From Micropterix aruncella (lineage: Eukaryota; Arthropoda; Insecta; Lepidoptera; Micropterigidae), in assembly GCA_944548615.1 (NCBI GenBank), contig OX155960.1, positions 27,839,798-27,903,797 of the forward strand: a stretch of DNA of 64,000 nucleotides, written 5' to 3'. The position numbers were made by a program, and so were the translations under genes. The notes beneath the pieces were generated by a model. The model was not told where the DNA came from. It was given only the letters and a program-made list of their open reading frames with translations, and did no database searches. This document shows, piece by piece, positions 1 through 11,864 of the stretch; positions within the stretch are counted from its first letter, which is position 1; every line of letters starts with the position of its first letter.

Positions 1-520
1 CATTCGAGGCAGTGAACTTCCTCTTGTTATTTAGATAGGTATACATATCATAACAATCAGTCTTTTATCCTGAGGTAACTTAGCTTTATAAATCATCTAT
101 ACATGTATTAATTATATATCTACATACTAAGTTGAAGCATTTTATCTATCGTTGATTGATAACGATGATATTAATTTAAAAAATCTTATTATTAACTACT
201 TTCCCTTTACTACTTTCGTTTTATTGCATAGACTGTCAACATCGACCCGCCCTTATTGAAAACTCCATATATCTCACTGTTGAGGCCTGCGTCTGGCTCA
301 TTGGTTTTGATGTCATTCGAGGCTGTGAACTTCCTCTTGTTATTTAGATAGGTATGCATATCATAACAATCAGTCTTTTATTCTGAGGTAACTGAGCTTT
401 ATAAATCATCTATACATGTATTAATTATCTATCTACATACTAAGTTGAAGCATTTTATCTATCGTTGATAGATAACGATGATATTAATTTTAAAAATCTT
501 ATTATTAACTACTTTCCCTA
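1..520. repeat. Tandem repeat, 313-bp period, two partial units
   Basis: Bases 1-206 recur at 314-519 with only a few substitutions; both start CATTCGAGGC and end TTTCCCT. The window opens inside the first unit, so the array probably continues to the left. The 107-bp spacer belongs to the unit but is seen once. Satellite-like or recent local duplication; no coding content. Confidence 0.85.
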
Positions 521-1383
521 ATTTATTTATTTATTCTATTTATTTTATTTATTTAAGAATTAATTACTATAAAACATTGATTTTCTTTGGAATAACAGGA
601 ACCGGATGGCAAAACCTTAATCTTTTGCTCTAGCCCGTTCTAGGGTGGACAGGAGTCTAATATTACAATCAAGTTTGCTTAATTTCTTGATTGTTTACAA
701 ATGTACACGTTTTGGTAAAAAGCTTATAACACTAAATTCCCTAAATTGTGATCTTCAAAATAAAAAATAAATAAAATAATAATAATAATAAAAAATATTA
801 AAAGATAATATAATAAATAAAATGCAATTCCATTATATAATCGAATTTAATATGAAAACTTTGAAAACCATTCCAAGCGTCGAGAGTAGGAATATAGTTC
901 TTGTTGTGTGTGTGTGTGTGTGTGTATAGACTGTGTAGTGAGACTCGTAGACCCCATTCACCCCAAGCGGGCGCAGGGCGCATGACGTCGAAAGAAGCGC
1001 GAAGGGGCGAATCCCGGGTATCTTAAACTGGGGTGGCGCAACTTCCCGAAATTATTCGAGAGGGGGAACAAACATCCCGAGAGAGAAATGCAGACGGTAT
1101 TCAGTGTCACGGCAAAAAACTAGGAAATCACTGGCAGTCAACGATAATCGTAGTTGGTCAAATTGACTATTTAATTTTATCTTGGGTCATTAGCAGCAAT
1201 TGACTGGATGTTTTTTTTTTATTTGAACAGGCGACAATTAACATTAACCCCGATGACGGTCACTAATTACTGGTCGAGACAAAGAGCGATTGTCATCCGG
1301 GCGTGCCGACAAAAATACTACAACGATGGAGCAAAAACTGAATGAATTCAAAAAGTAAGTTAAATGAAGCTATTTACGTAGTA
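521..1383. other. Unassigned AT-rich stretch with microsatellites
   Basis: Holds an ATTT-rich run (about 521-556), an AATAAT run near 770-790 and a (TG)n microsatellite at about 904-925. A short GC-richer patch at 950-1020 has no convincing exon signal. No gene recognised. Confidence 0.5.
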
Positions 1384-2337
1384 AGGTCCATAAATTTCCG
1401 GCCCGAGGTATAAAGAAGGTAAAAATAAAAACACGTTGCTTACTGTTTTTTAATATAATCTCCGTTAAGTTCAATACATATATTACATCTCGTTAAAAGC
1501 AACTCCATTCGCTTAAAAAATATTATTCCTCTTTAGTTGCAATTATATTCCTTTCCTTATATAAAGTCAATGAGCAAAATCCATATTTTTTTTTGTTAAC
1601 TGCGTGACTAGCATTTCGAGGGGGTGCTTCCCCTAGTTTTCTCCATTCCATTAACTCCTTTTGGTACAAGGGGTCATAGTACAGGACCACAGTCTCATCT
1701 CAAGTAATAATTGATTTAAAATACATTTCTTGATCGAGGCTTTACTCTTCTAAAAATTCTTGACAACTCATCACACGCACGTCTTTTTTGCACACCAGAT
1801 AGAAGTCACAGCACCCATCTTGCACTAACCTATTTCATGTACAAATGTTCTTTAATAATTCTGATAACGGTAGTTTTAGATAATGTCAATCCTACTGCGA
1901 TTTACTTTGTTTTCCGACGCCGGTTTTAAAGCAGTTTAAGATCCTCAAGAGCAATAATTTCTGGGGTGACGGCTTCGACAGGCCGACCGGGGCGAGGAAC
2001 GTCTTCTAGATTTTCAGTGGAACCTGAATAGCTAGCCATTCCTTTACAGTGAAATATGAAAAAGAAGAAGTTTCATACAGTCCATTCAAACGGTGTTTAA
2101 TTTGCGCCGGAAAAAGACTTTCTTTAGTAAAATACATATCACAGCGCGATATTCGGTTTTGAGCATTTTCAAAAACTTGTCGACATGTCTGTTTCGAATC
2201 AAGGTTAAAACGAAACTGCTGAAAATGAATTAGTGGGGCACTGTACACAATAACGGCGGATGGTGCATCATCTGATAGCACAAGTCAGAAGTGTTTTCAA
2301 GCATCCGAAGTGGGCGGGGCCGGAAACTTATGGATCT
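1384..2337 (-). pseudogene. Decayed mariner transposon with transposase remnant
   Basis: Terminal inverted repeats of about 22 bp (AGGTCCATAAATTTCCGGCC on the left, its near-complement on the right) are flanked by TA, the mariner target duplication. On the minus strand the remnant keeps, in order, the N-terminal helix-turn-helix region (track from about 2281 down to 2006, then PRPGRPVEAVTPEI after a frameshift), the catalytic context SIIT-stop-DET with YYDP and MEWRK after it (about 1720-1640), and the C-terminal ELNGDYI motif near 1450. In intact transposases the catalytic context reads TGDET; here the glycine codon is a TGA stop near 1700. At 954 bp it is shorter than a usual 1.3-kb mariner, so it is also internally deleted. 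Inactive. Confidence 0.88.
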
Positions 2338-2847
2338 TACTTTGTAGTTTGGTGGTTCACCTATCTACATCTTGCCATAGATAGCGCATTCTATAAATAA
2401 CTGCTTTAACCACCTTTCCAAAGTTTATTAAGTTGAATGAATCATTTGATTTGATCTAATCCGAAGCGCCTCAATAAATCCTCTACTTCAGCAACAATAC
2501 CACATTCAGTCATACCCTATATTTAAGTCATTCTTCCGCTACGCAAACCAACTACAATTGCTTTATTTTACCGTGTAATTACTACTCATTAATCCTCCGC
2601 ACAGGCCGACAATAGGTTTCAAACAAGTGTGAATGGAGCGTGACGCACTGGACACCAGGAGATACCACCTAGAATCGAGGTCGTAGGTAATAGAGGTTGA
2701 CCCACTCACACAATCGGCGGTTAAACGCCCACCAACTGGTCAACTGAAATAGGCACTCTGGGAAACCTAATCCAACAAACCAACAATACTAGAAAGTAAA
2801 CTATTGTGCATAGTCATGGAGATTCTTGTTAGTAATTTAATAACAGA
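2338..2847. other. Unassigned stretch
   Basis: Non-coding sequence between the mariner remnant and the next repeat. No ORF, TIR or RNA gene recognised. Confidence 0.4.
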
Positions 2848-3575
2848 GAGTAACAAGTAAATATATTTAAAAGAATAAAAAACACGACTGCCGTTACAGA
2901 AGTGAACTACTCTATTTATAACATTTTTTGTTACGATTTTTAAGGAAATATTTGTGGTTTATGTATTTATCTATACAGGGTGAGTTTTTAATGAGTGATT
3001 TCCGTGAAGTGGGTGAATCAGTACGAGCAAATAAACAACTTTTGATATTTTTTTTTTTTTTTTTTCGGAAAAAAACAAAATAAAATATACAAAAAGAAGT
3101 GATTGCGTTGCGCTATCTAGCGGTGGGTAAAATATCGCAAGTCGCAGCGAACTTTACGCTTGTCAAACTTTTATTTTTAGTCCAGTTTTTAAATTTACCA
3201 AAAAAAAATAATAAAAAAAACAAACTTGCTTATTTGCTCGTTCTGATTTACCCGCTTTAAGAATGTCACTCATTATTTAAAAACTTATCCTGTAAAGATA
3301 CATGTATATTTCCGGAATATACTTAATTAGACCTTTCATTTGAAACGATACACGATGTATTTATGTTAATTTATTGAAATTTGGATATTTACCTATTGAT
3401 AGATTTCACAACTACTTACTTGATATTTGGACAGTTAAGGTAACCTATGACACACGGGATGACATAAAGATTCTAATAATACAACAGACTTCTAAATCGG
3501 CTAAAGCGTTTAGAAGTTATGGTGGAATGAATAAAGAAAAAACATACATAAATGAACCCTGTTTTTTTTAATAAT
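2848..3575 (+). repeat. ACACGACTGCC-family repeat, interrupted copy
   Basis: Begins AACAAGTAAATATATT, then ACACGACTGCCGTTACAG, and continues after a nested MITE with TTCCGGAATATAC, ATTTGGACAGTTAAGG and TTCTAAATCGG to AGAAGTTATGGTGGAAT. The same ordered blocks occur at 11.9-12.2 kb (inverted), 20.6-21.8, 24.3, 46.8-47.2 and 61.0-61.4 kb. In the 46.8-kb copy the block ends with the inverted motif GGGCAGTCGTGT, suggesting terminal inverted repeats and a non-autonomous DNA transposon. Superfamily not determined. Confidence 0.7.
2976..3292. mobile_element. TA-flanked MITE (family 1, CAGGGTGAGTTTT ends)
   Basis: Long imperfect inverted repeats run from CAGGGTGAGTTTTTAATG to AACTTATCCTG and are flanked by TA on both sides (2974-2975, 3293-3294). 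Uninterrupted relatives of the surrounding repeat show one TA at this point, so the insertion is nested. TA duplication suggests Tc1/mariner mobilisation. A second copy lies at 15229-15558. Confidence 0.8.
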
Positions 3576-5600
3576 GCATTTATTGGGTAATTTACAATTA
3601 TCTACAGTAAATGGACATATACAACTATAATGCCATTGCCGAGAATCCAGTGGCAAAAACTGATAACATGTTATGCCAGAAACTGTTGCCAGTGATCCTA
3701 TTTTAATGTCGCCTAACTAAGAGGACATTTAAATTGTTTTAAATATATTATGAAACAATATAAAATAACTAAATAATGTAGAATATAGAAAATGTAGTAA
3801 TGTAGAATAAAGAAATTCTTACAAGCTGGAAAATTAAATATAAAATTGTTAACCTTAAAATAATCATAAAAAAGATGACAATTAGCTAGTATTTAGATAA
3901 TCATAATTGCTTAAGAATAGAGTGAGATAATCAAACCAAATTATAAATATTAAACATTAGTAAAAAAAATAAATCGATGGGAATTAAAATACAAGAGGAG
4001 ATAAAAGATTTAAATTGTTAACTATAGCATAATCATAATAAAAAATGATGTGCTCGTACATTATACTCCTTTATTGTCGGGCAGTCAAGCTTTAAATTCA
4101 GTTGAAAGATACACCATGAAAACAAATCATTCCGTCATTGAGAATATTGAAATTACCGAATCCTGAAGAGGTTAACAAAACCTAACGCTGCTTTAGCAAT
4201 TTCTAAAAAAGCCGATTATACGAGTCTAATAAATAATCCTAAAATGCCATGCATGAAACGCGAAGATAAACTAGACAAGGCGGTCGTAAATGCTAATCGA
4301 ATTGATTGAACTACGAAACAAAAATAAACTAAATGTAAATCCGAAGCAATGGAAATTATTGAGCTAGCAGCATCATTAATTAACCAGAAATCTAACGGTA
4401 ATCCGCTTTAGGAGCCACAAATTAAAGTGACAATTAAATATGAATATTCGATCTCAAGAAAGAATGAAGAAAATTAAATTTATTCACAATCGACATATAC
4501 CAAACGGAAGTTTCTCATATATTAAAGCTTTCTTTTGCTCCATTACGAAATCTAAAGGTCAAGGCGAAAAAATATAACAATAAATCTGCATCAATTATAA
4601 AGATGTTTTTTGATAGTATACTTAAACATCTTTAGAACACATTAAAAAAGATTTGGCCTGCGAAAATTGTTTCATATTTTTAAAATTTATATGCCGCTGT
4701 ATCGTACAAACGATCATGAAAAAATACCACATCTTAGTAGAAAAAAAAAACATTTAGTACCAAGGACCTCGGCTGAAAAATATCAGAAATAAACTACATT
4801 CGCGATTATTTTTTTTTTAAATTATAAAACGGAATCTTCGCAAATTCAATCTATTTTTAAATGTGTTCTATGAGTGTTAAACTAAAGGTTTAAAAGGGGT
4901 TAATAAACCATAGGCGTAAAGGTTAAAATCTAGGCTATTAAAAACAGCTTCATTATTGATGTGGATTTATCATACACCCGAGACAAACTAAAATATTGTA
5001 ATATTATTATCGAAGACAACAATATCAAAGATAATGAAGACATTGAAGAACACAAGAAATACTAAAACAAAATGGATTTACCCTAAACTATATAACCACT
5101 ATAGTGAATAAACACAATAAAAGAACACTTGCACAAGTATAGTGATAAAAACAGAAGAATTCTGTAGACAAATTAATATTTTCGTAACTGCTCAGGTGAT
5201 TCTCTAATGAACTGTTTATGCTTTAATACGACCGGTTCGCCGTGGAACAAACACATTAATACGTGATCGATAAAATATACTAGTTATCATAACTAGAAAT
5301 TTGTGATTATGTGAGATAACGGCATTCCGTTGCAGAGGATCGATAAAACGGAAATTTTAAAGCTAAAGATGTAATATTAACATATACAAAACAGCCTTAC
5401 CTTGATCGTTTCAAAGCAAATAACACATATTTTACAAGTGTCACTAAACATCCACAGAAAACAAGTTTGCTTAATATTTACACTACCAAAGCAAATAAAT
5501 TAAGATGTCAAAATGCAAATGCTGAATTCACAGCATCGATTAGTCGATGCAACAGATGTCTTCGATGAGCCTCATTACTAAATTTACTCGGATCTTAATC
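3576..5600. other. AT-rich unassigned region
   Basis: About 2 kb of strongly AT-rich DNA with no ORF of note, no recognised protein fragment, no strong inverted repeat and no tRNA-like box pair. Could be intron or intergenic. Confidence 0.4.
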
Positions 5601-5940
5601 TTGGAGAATATTTCCGATTACGAGATGAAAATTCTCGGAACTCGACGCAGGAACCAGCGACACAGCCGCTGCCCACGAAACTCGCCAGCGCACTAACTGT
5701 GTTTTGAGTGTTTGACTAGTTTCGAAGCGCACACCTCCGAGGCTCTGACTCACAAACAATCGAGGACGGTGATTTCCGCAGCGTAAACCGTACGGGTTTG
5801 TTTGTAAACAAATAATGCACCATTACCGCCACTTTCGATTGGGCAGCCGGGAAGGATTCGAGTGAAGTGGGTGATTCAAGGAAGAGAAAGAAGCCAAGAC
5901 GTACAACCATGGAAACGACGCCTAACAATGATAGTAGACT
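5601..5940 (-). promoter_or_regulatory. GC-richer CpG-containing patch, possible promoter or 5' exon
   Basis: A 340-bp island of higher GC and CpG in an AT-rich surrounding. On the minus strand it reads ACTCAAAACACAGTTAGTGC, which has a weak initiator-like CAGTTA, followed by GC-rich sequence and possible GT donor sites. The 70-codon minus ORF in it (5716-5928) matches no family I know. This could be a promoter with untranslated first exon or a repeat remnant; composition is the only real support. Confidence 0.2.
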
Positions 5941-6559
5941 TTAAACAGGGATAGTGTAAATATAAAAGGGGCCATAATACCACAAACGAGCAAAGTCAAC
6001 AGAAGGATGAACAAGATACTGAACAAAAAATTCCAAATGTTATTAACAACGTAGCAAGCATACGTGAACAAGACAAAAGTACAACTTACAGAATTAAACT
6101 TGGAAAGACTGACCGTATAATTTACCTTGGCTGCAATTTAAACGATAACTGGTATATAAGCAAAGATTTGCAAGCAGGAGATAGAAGAATCTGATGGTAG
6201 CAATTTTCTCTGACTTCTGTACGAGCGAGCAAATTATTTACGAGCAGATAAACTTAACTTCTAGCACATGGTAACTAATAATCGCCTCTGCCTTATTTGC
6301 AATGCTAATATTTAATAGCGCTGTCAAACGAGGCTGTAATATGGTCACAGGCGTGTTTTTCTTCTTCATCTATTTCTGTTTCACTACTTGAAAGTCTTAC
6401 ATTCCCGTCTACACTATTTCGACTTAAACTTTTTATTTTTTTCTTTTAATTTTCGTAACGTAATTCTCATCATTTGAAACACCCAAATGAGTGATTTCAT
6501 TACATTATCTTAAAGCCTTCTCTCTGACCGGTAGTTCGGCGTAGGTCATCGCCTCTCTC
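5941..6559. other. Unassigned stretch
   Basis: Mixed AT-rich sequence without recognised features. Confidence 0.35.
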
Positions 6560-7042
6560 ATGTTTCAGATCAGAGCAAGATTTTGTTTTTTTCCATATTG
6601 GTCACTAACAAAGAAGTGGTTTTTGGACTTGTCGCATCGCGAAGATCTCGTTCGCCAATTAATGAATGCGGCTGTTCCGGTCTATTTGTGTCGTGCCCAA
6701 CTTGGGCAACGTGACGACAAGAAATCACGACGGTCCGTCTGTCGTCGAGACTTCCGCAGGGTCGATTCTCGTTCTTGTGACAGCTCATTTGACCAGTCGC
6801 TTTGTGTAATATGTACCTATATAGTTGTGTCCGTGGAAAATCGAGTTTTAGCTTTATTAATTATGATATATTTTTTTATATTAGCTTGTCTTCGGCCTAG
6901 CCCAGTATTTATTTCTTCTGTCCCAGAATCTGATTTGTTCCGCTGTGTGACTTCTAGTCACACCGCAGAATGGTTTATGTTGGTCTCCTTGTTTTATATG
7001 GTTGTCAGCGTTGTCTATACCTTTCGCCCCTTCATGCCCTAG
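6560..7042 (+). other. 160-codon open frame, unrecognised
   Basis: The longest open frame in the first 28 kb on the plus strand. The middle third is arginine-rich (GQRDDKKSRRSVCRRDFRR) and the last half is hydrophobic with two possible membrane-like stretches (LALLIMIYFFILACL and FMLVSLFYMVVSVVY). No family signature, no upstream promoter or splice context and no sign of conservation. It could be a chance frame or the remnant of a repeat. The hydrophobic tail comes from T-rich codons, which favours chance. Confidence 0.15.
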
Positions 7043-7077
7043 AAGTATTCCAAAGACAGTAAGTCTTTGGAATACTT
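7043..7077. repeat. Perfect hairpin, 15-bp arms
   Basis: AAGTATTCCAAAGAC at 7043-7057 is followed by the 5-nt loop AGTAA and its exact reverse complement at 7063-7077. It starts right after the stop of the 160-codon frame. Function unknown. Confidence 0.8.
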
Positions 7078-8443
7078 TGATTTCTTTTGTTTGTTGCTTT
7101 TGGGTATTGATTTAGGCTTTTTCAAACCAGCTTCGACACAAACACGCACTTAGCTGTCCAGAGCTTCGAAAGATGTCTCATGACTTTCTGCCTGAAACCA
7201 GACAACCGAGACAAGATTATTTACCTACCCAAGATGGGATATTCTCACTTCAATAATAATAACTTGATATTTAATATTACAATCAATATTATATTCATAG
7301 TTGCGTCCTTGTAAATTGATCGAGTTTTATGATATTATGCTATCGATAATATCTATAGTTCTGATTTATAACCCTGAAATACGACTAAATAAAACGGGGC
7401 GTAAGATACGATCTCGTCAATAATTATAATTTAAAGAATATTATCTCTCGGAACAATCCTAATTGTTGCCCTTTCTTTTCGTAGCCTATACCTGCATATA
7501 TATATCCAGGCGGCTTTTGACCTTTTTAAACTAGCCTATGCCTTCAACACCTCCTTTGTCTTAACCTCTGACCATCGTTTCTGTAGTTTAAGCCTTAGGG
7601 GCCTCTTTCCCTAAGTCCACGGATGTTTTTGAAGTCCCATATTCCTGTCCCTTTTATCATTTCTAATAAGATCTACAGTTTTCCACCAATCAAATGACAT
7701 TATTATAAATAAAATCATATTTGTTATCGATGTTTTTCGTTTGATCAATTTGACGCGAGACAGTGTATGCGTTTGTAAACATAATTTGCATTTTCGACAG
7801 CTTATTACTGTAGTTGATCATTTGGCAATACACCGCCACCATTTCTGTTAGACCTCACCTCAAAACGTAGCTACTCGGAAATCTTTCTTAATTTTGCGCG
7901 GTGATCCTTCGAGCCAGATAAAAATGCGAAAATTTATGTCATTAATTACTGCACACAGACACTGCTTCTTTTGAAGATTAGTGTTGATGTGGGAGAACTA
8001 GCTTTCAGTTCTATCCAGTTATGAACTGATTATGGTCAGACTACACCAAAAGGTATGTAAGGCGGAATGAAGTAATCTCAAATGCTATCGCCATAATCCC
8101 CATTATGACGTGATCCAAAATTATATTATAAATTTCTTAATTGAATTAAACTTCTGCGGTTCTCCCGTCTCTTCTATCTCCTTCACCCTTTATCGTTCTT
8201 TTTTATGATGGTTTTCACTTTCTTTTTATTGAATTTGCTGAAGTCATTCAATATATTTTGTAAGAAAGTAACGTTCCATATGTTTTCCCATCCTTCATGT
8301 TAAAACGTTAGTACTAGTTCGTTCAAAATAGTTGGGTTGTTAAGGAAACAAATAAATGCATTTCTGATAAAGAAAACCTCTTGGTATGAATGTAGTGGAA
8401 TGGTCCTCTACCGAGTTTGCTATGGACCCACATAAAAATGCCG
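7078..8443. other. Unassigned region
   Basis: No recognised coding, repeat or RNA features. Scattered AT-rich and T-rich runs only. Confidence 0.35.
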
Positions 8444-8516
8444 CGCTAAAAATGTGTGGCTCAAAAATGTGTGGCTCAAAAATGTATGGCTCTAAAACTG
8501 TGTGGCTCAAAAACGT
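8444..8516. repeat. Short tandem repeat, TGTGTGGCTCAAAAA units
   Basis: About four units of 16-18 bp with variants (TGTATGGCTC, TGTGTGGCTC) in direct orientation. The units are contiguous with no unique spacers, so this is not a CRISPR array. Confidence 0.8.
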
Positions 8517-9148
8517 CCCATTTGTATTTTGGCTTTTATCGAAAACTATGAGCCTTAGCTAAAAATATCTAAAAGGTTTAATTTTCCTACAAGTAACAAA
8601 ATTTCCTATAATTTCGTCATAACTGATAATATTCCCATTCTTATACTTTTATAGAAAGCTGCCTGGCAAGGTCACATTGTTAAAAAAAAGACATTTCTTA
8701 CGTTTTCTCACAAACTATGCCTCTCACCACTTTTTAATATTGTATTTTAGAAGGAAGTTGTTTTAGAAAAAGTTGTGAAGCTTTAGCTGTAGACCATATA
8801 TACACGTTTATTGAGTTGATAGGGTTTTTCCTCTCCCGTTAAGCTATATATAACAATTTGTTTTTTTTTTGCAAACTCAAAAATTTAGTTGGTTTGTTAA
8901 GAGCATTAACCCTGATTTATGACGACCAGCACAAAAATACAGGATGGCTGAAAAACATCCCCATTATTTGCTTTTTTGCTTTTTTCTCAACAACTATGAG
9001 CCGTAGCTAAAAATAACAAATAGAAAAGTTACAGCTGACAACATTTCCTACGAGTTCTTCTTAATCTATAATGCTCCAACTCCTATACTTTTATTGATGG
9101 CCTAGAAAAGTCACATTATTTTAAAAAAACATTTTTCCTAACTACTAT
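8517..9148. repeat. Diverged direct repeat, about 440-bp period
   Basis: The block at about 8520-8700 (AACTATGAGCCTTAGCTAAA, then CTTATACTTTTAT and AAGTCACATT-like text) recurs in degraded form at about 8960-9140 (AACTATGAGCCGTAGCTAAA, TCCTATACTTTTAT, AAGTCACATTATT). An old local duplication; no protein recognised. Confidence 0.55.
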
Positions 9149-9189
9149 GTGCACAAATGGCTGCAAATAAATAGGTGTACTCTGGACTG

Positions 9190-9640
9190 CATTTGTCTGC
9201 CATCCTGGAGGACGAAAGCAACACTTAACCAGACACTTAACAGATCTGGTGAAGTGGATGAAAATTCACTACATGTCTTTGAACGCAAAATACTCTGCAG
9301 AATCTTTGGTGCCGTGCAGATGATAGCAAGTGGAGATGACGCACAAACAAAGAACTGTAATATGTAATATGTAATATGATCTTTCTGAAAATCTGAAAAC
9401 TCAGGTGGTTAGGGTATGTGAAAAGGATGGAAATGGAATAGCCGCTGAAGTGCGTTCATTAAGGAAAAGCTGAAGGGCATCGTAAAGTCGGACAACCGAA
9501 TCTGCGATGACTTGACTCTGTGGTGAAAGATCTAACATACAGTTGGAGAGAATAAGTGGAAAACCAAAGCTTAGGATAGCGTGGATTGGAAGAAGATTCT
9601 TGAGGAAGGTAAGACTCACGATGTAGCGCTAATGACTATA
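9190..9640 (+). pseudogene. LINE ORF2 C-terminal remnant
   Basis: Translated in shifting frames it gives FERKILCRIFGAV near 9280 and then, from about 9400, LRWLGYVKRME, GHRKVGQPNLR and LDSVVKDL. In non-LTR retrotransposons the C-terminal part of ORF2 commonly carries ERKILRRIFGP, LRWLGHVARM and GRPKLRWLD-type motifs in this order. Several frameshifts and stops show it is dead. Only the end of the protein is present, as expected for a 5'-truncated insertion. Clade not determined; RTE-like is a guess. Confidence 0.75.
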
Positions 9641-9699
9641 ATGAATAACAGAAAAACTGCTCTCATAGACAAAAGGCATCAAAGTGCGTAGAGTGCGCA

Positions 9700-10010
9700 T
9701 CTTGTTTTTCCTTATGCATGCATCCTATGCTCTGTTCGACCTCTTCGGTGCTTATCAAACATCTTAGGCACGGTTTATCGGCGTGTGGCGCGTTGGGTCA
9801 GCGCTTTGGCGTGTCTCAAAGGGCCCGCGTCGTTCCCGGCGCGGGTGAAAGCGGCCATCCGCGACCGGCAAACCCGGATTTGAAACGTTTATTTGTATCG
9901 CAGTATCGTCGAGTGGCACAATAACAAGAGTGCGGTCGGTGTCTGTCCGTCCATTATTTCCATCGAGAGAAAACATCGCAAGAGCGCACAGTACCATCAT
10001 TAAATTGATT
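9700..10010 (+). promoter_or_regulatory. CpG-rich patch of unknown role
   Basis: Unlike its surroundings this patch is GC-rich with many CpG dinucleotides (9770-9880), followed by moderately GC-rich sequence. No open frame with family resemblance. It could be a promoter/5' UTR, a GC-rich repeat end or a conserved element. Confidence 0.2.
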
Positions 10011-10107
10011 GAACCTATGCGCTACGCTTGCCAGTTCACAATAAAACAATAAAAAAGAAGATGAGCTGGTACTCTACGAAATCAGATGCATGGCATACAT
10101 AAACGCG

Positions 10108-10155
10108 AAGAAGTTGAATCGAACGGATCTCCAGATCCGTTCGATTCAACTTCTT
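10108..10155. repeat. Perfect palindrome, 23-bp arms
   Basis: The arm at 10108-10130 (AAGAAGTTGAATCGAACGGA...) is repeated as an exact inverted copy at 10133-10155 with only CC between. A third, direct copy of TTGAATCGAACGGATCT follows at 10154-10170, and ATCGAACGGATCT-like text recurs near 10288-10300. Confidence 0.9.
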
Positions 10156-10170
10156 GAATCGAACGGATCT

Positions 10171-11589
10171 GATTGGATGAAGAGTCAAAAAAAATCCATT
10201 CACGAAGATCTTCAGTGGGTTGTGCTAAGACTATCTTCGCAAACAAAACCTTAAGAACTGACGGGGAAAATATAGCTTTTAACAAACTCGAACGGATCTT
10301 CAGAACTCGTGTCGATTTTTTGATGCCAAAACGTTTCATAGAAAAACGATTTAATAACCAGGTTAATATTTTCGATGCAACGAAAATTTTCCGAATTTCA
10401 CGACGCAATAACTCGTAATGTAATGAATTGCAACTTACCGACTAAATCCATATAGATCACACGTAAGATAAGGTAAGATTCAGGTTATTGCGGCGGCAGA
10501 CGCAATATATGTATATGCGTAACGGAGAAAAAGAGAAAGACGGTAATATAGAAGTATGCATGCCTTATATACAGTCTACCTTGCAAGCGCGTGAAGCTAG
10601 GATTCCGATTGAGGTATCGTTGAAAAGCGACTGATGCGACTACCTAAACCTTCAGCCATATTGGCTTCAAACAACAATAACCGTACAAGAAACTATAAGT
10701 TCAGAATCGAAGAAGACGGCAATAAAACGAAATGGCAAATCGAGAGAAACTACAAAACCCACGATGTCCAGCAGTGAGCGATCGAAAGAGCTACGACTAG
10801 TTATTCCTAATACCCCCACCATTCATGAAGCAAATGTTTCTATCCTACAACACATTAAGTGTCCCCTGGTATACAATTTGACCTGGTTAGATCGTCTCCT
10901 AACTGGAGTGGTACGATCTAATCCAATATAATCTGCCAGACTCCTTAAATAGACATTCACGTCATCTAATGTCTAAACTGAGTCGATGAACTGAGTTCTC
11001 ATTAATTTGTACACAGACGCCTTATTGTTTAACCTCTTTTTAAAGATCCAGATAAAACTTCTGTTTCGAATAAATTTCTAAAGCATTATAGGGAAATTAC
11101 CACAAAGTTAAGTAAAGCACGAAATACCATTTCTGATACACAGAGTTGATCTTTCAAATTGCCTCGGATTTCATCCAACGTTCACAAGAAGTCTTTTGAA
11201 TGAATTTAGGATTTCATAAAATCGATTTTGCGACCTGAGCGACACTTCCAGGCTCCAAATCCGTGTACGCAAGAGCCCATCGATGCTTTTTCTTTACAGT
11301 GCTCCCTCGCAGATTGCTATCAGAAACTGTGAATTGTGGCCTATGGATGGACTCGATGTTTGAGCCTAACCGCAAATGAAAATAGTGTGGCAACTTAGTT
11401 TTCTCTCAATAATGCCGTAAAGATTTTCACTCTTCTTATTGTGCTTAGTGTTATTGTCGCCTTTAAAGAAAATGCAATGTCTTTAAAAGGAAAATTATTT
11501 ATTGATGAAAGACGAGAGATGGCGACAAAATAAAGTAGCGCCAACGTAAGGAGAATTAAAAGTTATTTAACCAGTCATAAAATTGGAGA
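10171..11589. other. Unassigned region
   Basis: Overlapping short frames at 10173-10418 on both strands match no family. The rest is unremarkable AT-rich sequence. A short inverted repeat TTAGATCGT...ACGATCTAA sits near 10886-10920. Confidence 0.35.
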
Positions 11590-11760
11590 GCTTAAAAAAA
11601 CGGTATTGGTAAATGGCAGTACCGTTAATAATCTTCGCTATGCTGATGGCCGCATTATACGCAACGATTGCTGCTAACTCCAGGGACTGGTTGATAGAGA
11701 CAAGTTAATAGAACCAGAACGCGAGCAGTTTAAAGTAGTTAAAATGATGAAAACTGAAAT
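11590..11760 (+). pseudogene. LINE reverse transcriptase fragment (YADD region)
   Basis: Reads VNGSTVNNLRYADGRIIRND, a stop, then LQGLVDRDKL. This matches the reverse transcriptase palm region of non-LTR elements, where INNIRYADD is followed by residues leading to LQ.L.D. The second catalytic aspartate is replaced by glycine (YADG) and a TAA stop follows 22 codons in. Dead fragment. Confidence 0.7.
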
Positions 11761-11864
11761 ATTTCGGCTACCTTATAAAATACAGTGAATATCAATTTCT
11801 GCCACTTGTTACACGACTGCCCAACAAAAAAGGAGTGTAATGATATGTTCAGGGTTCATCTACG

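Noticed and set aside
8444..8516. CRISPR-like array
   Set aside because: Units are contiguous and only about 17 bp, with no unique spacers, in a eukaryotic context.
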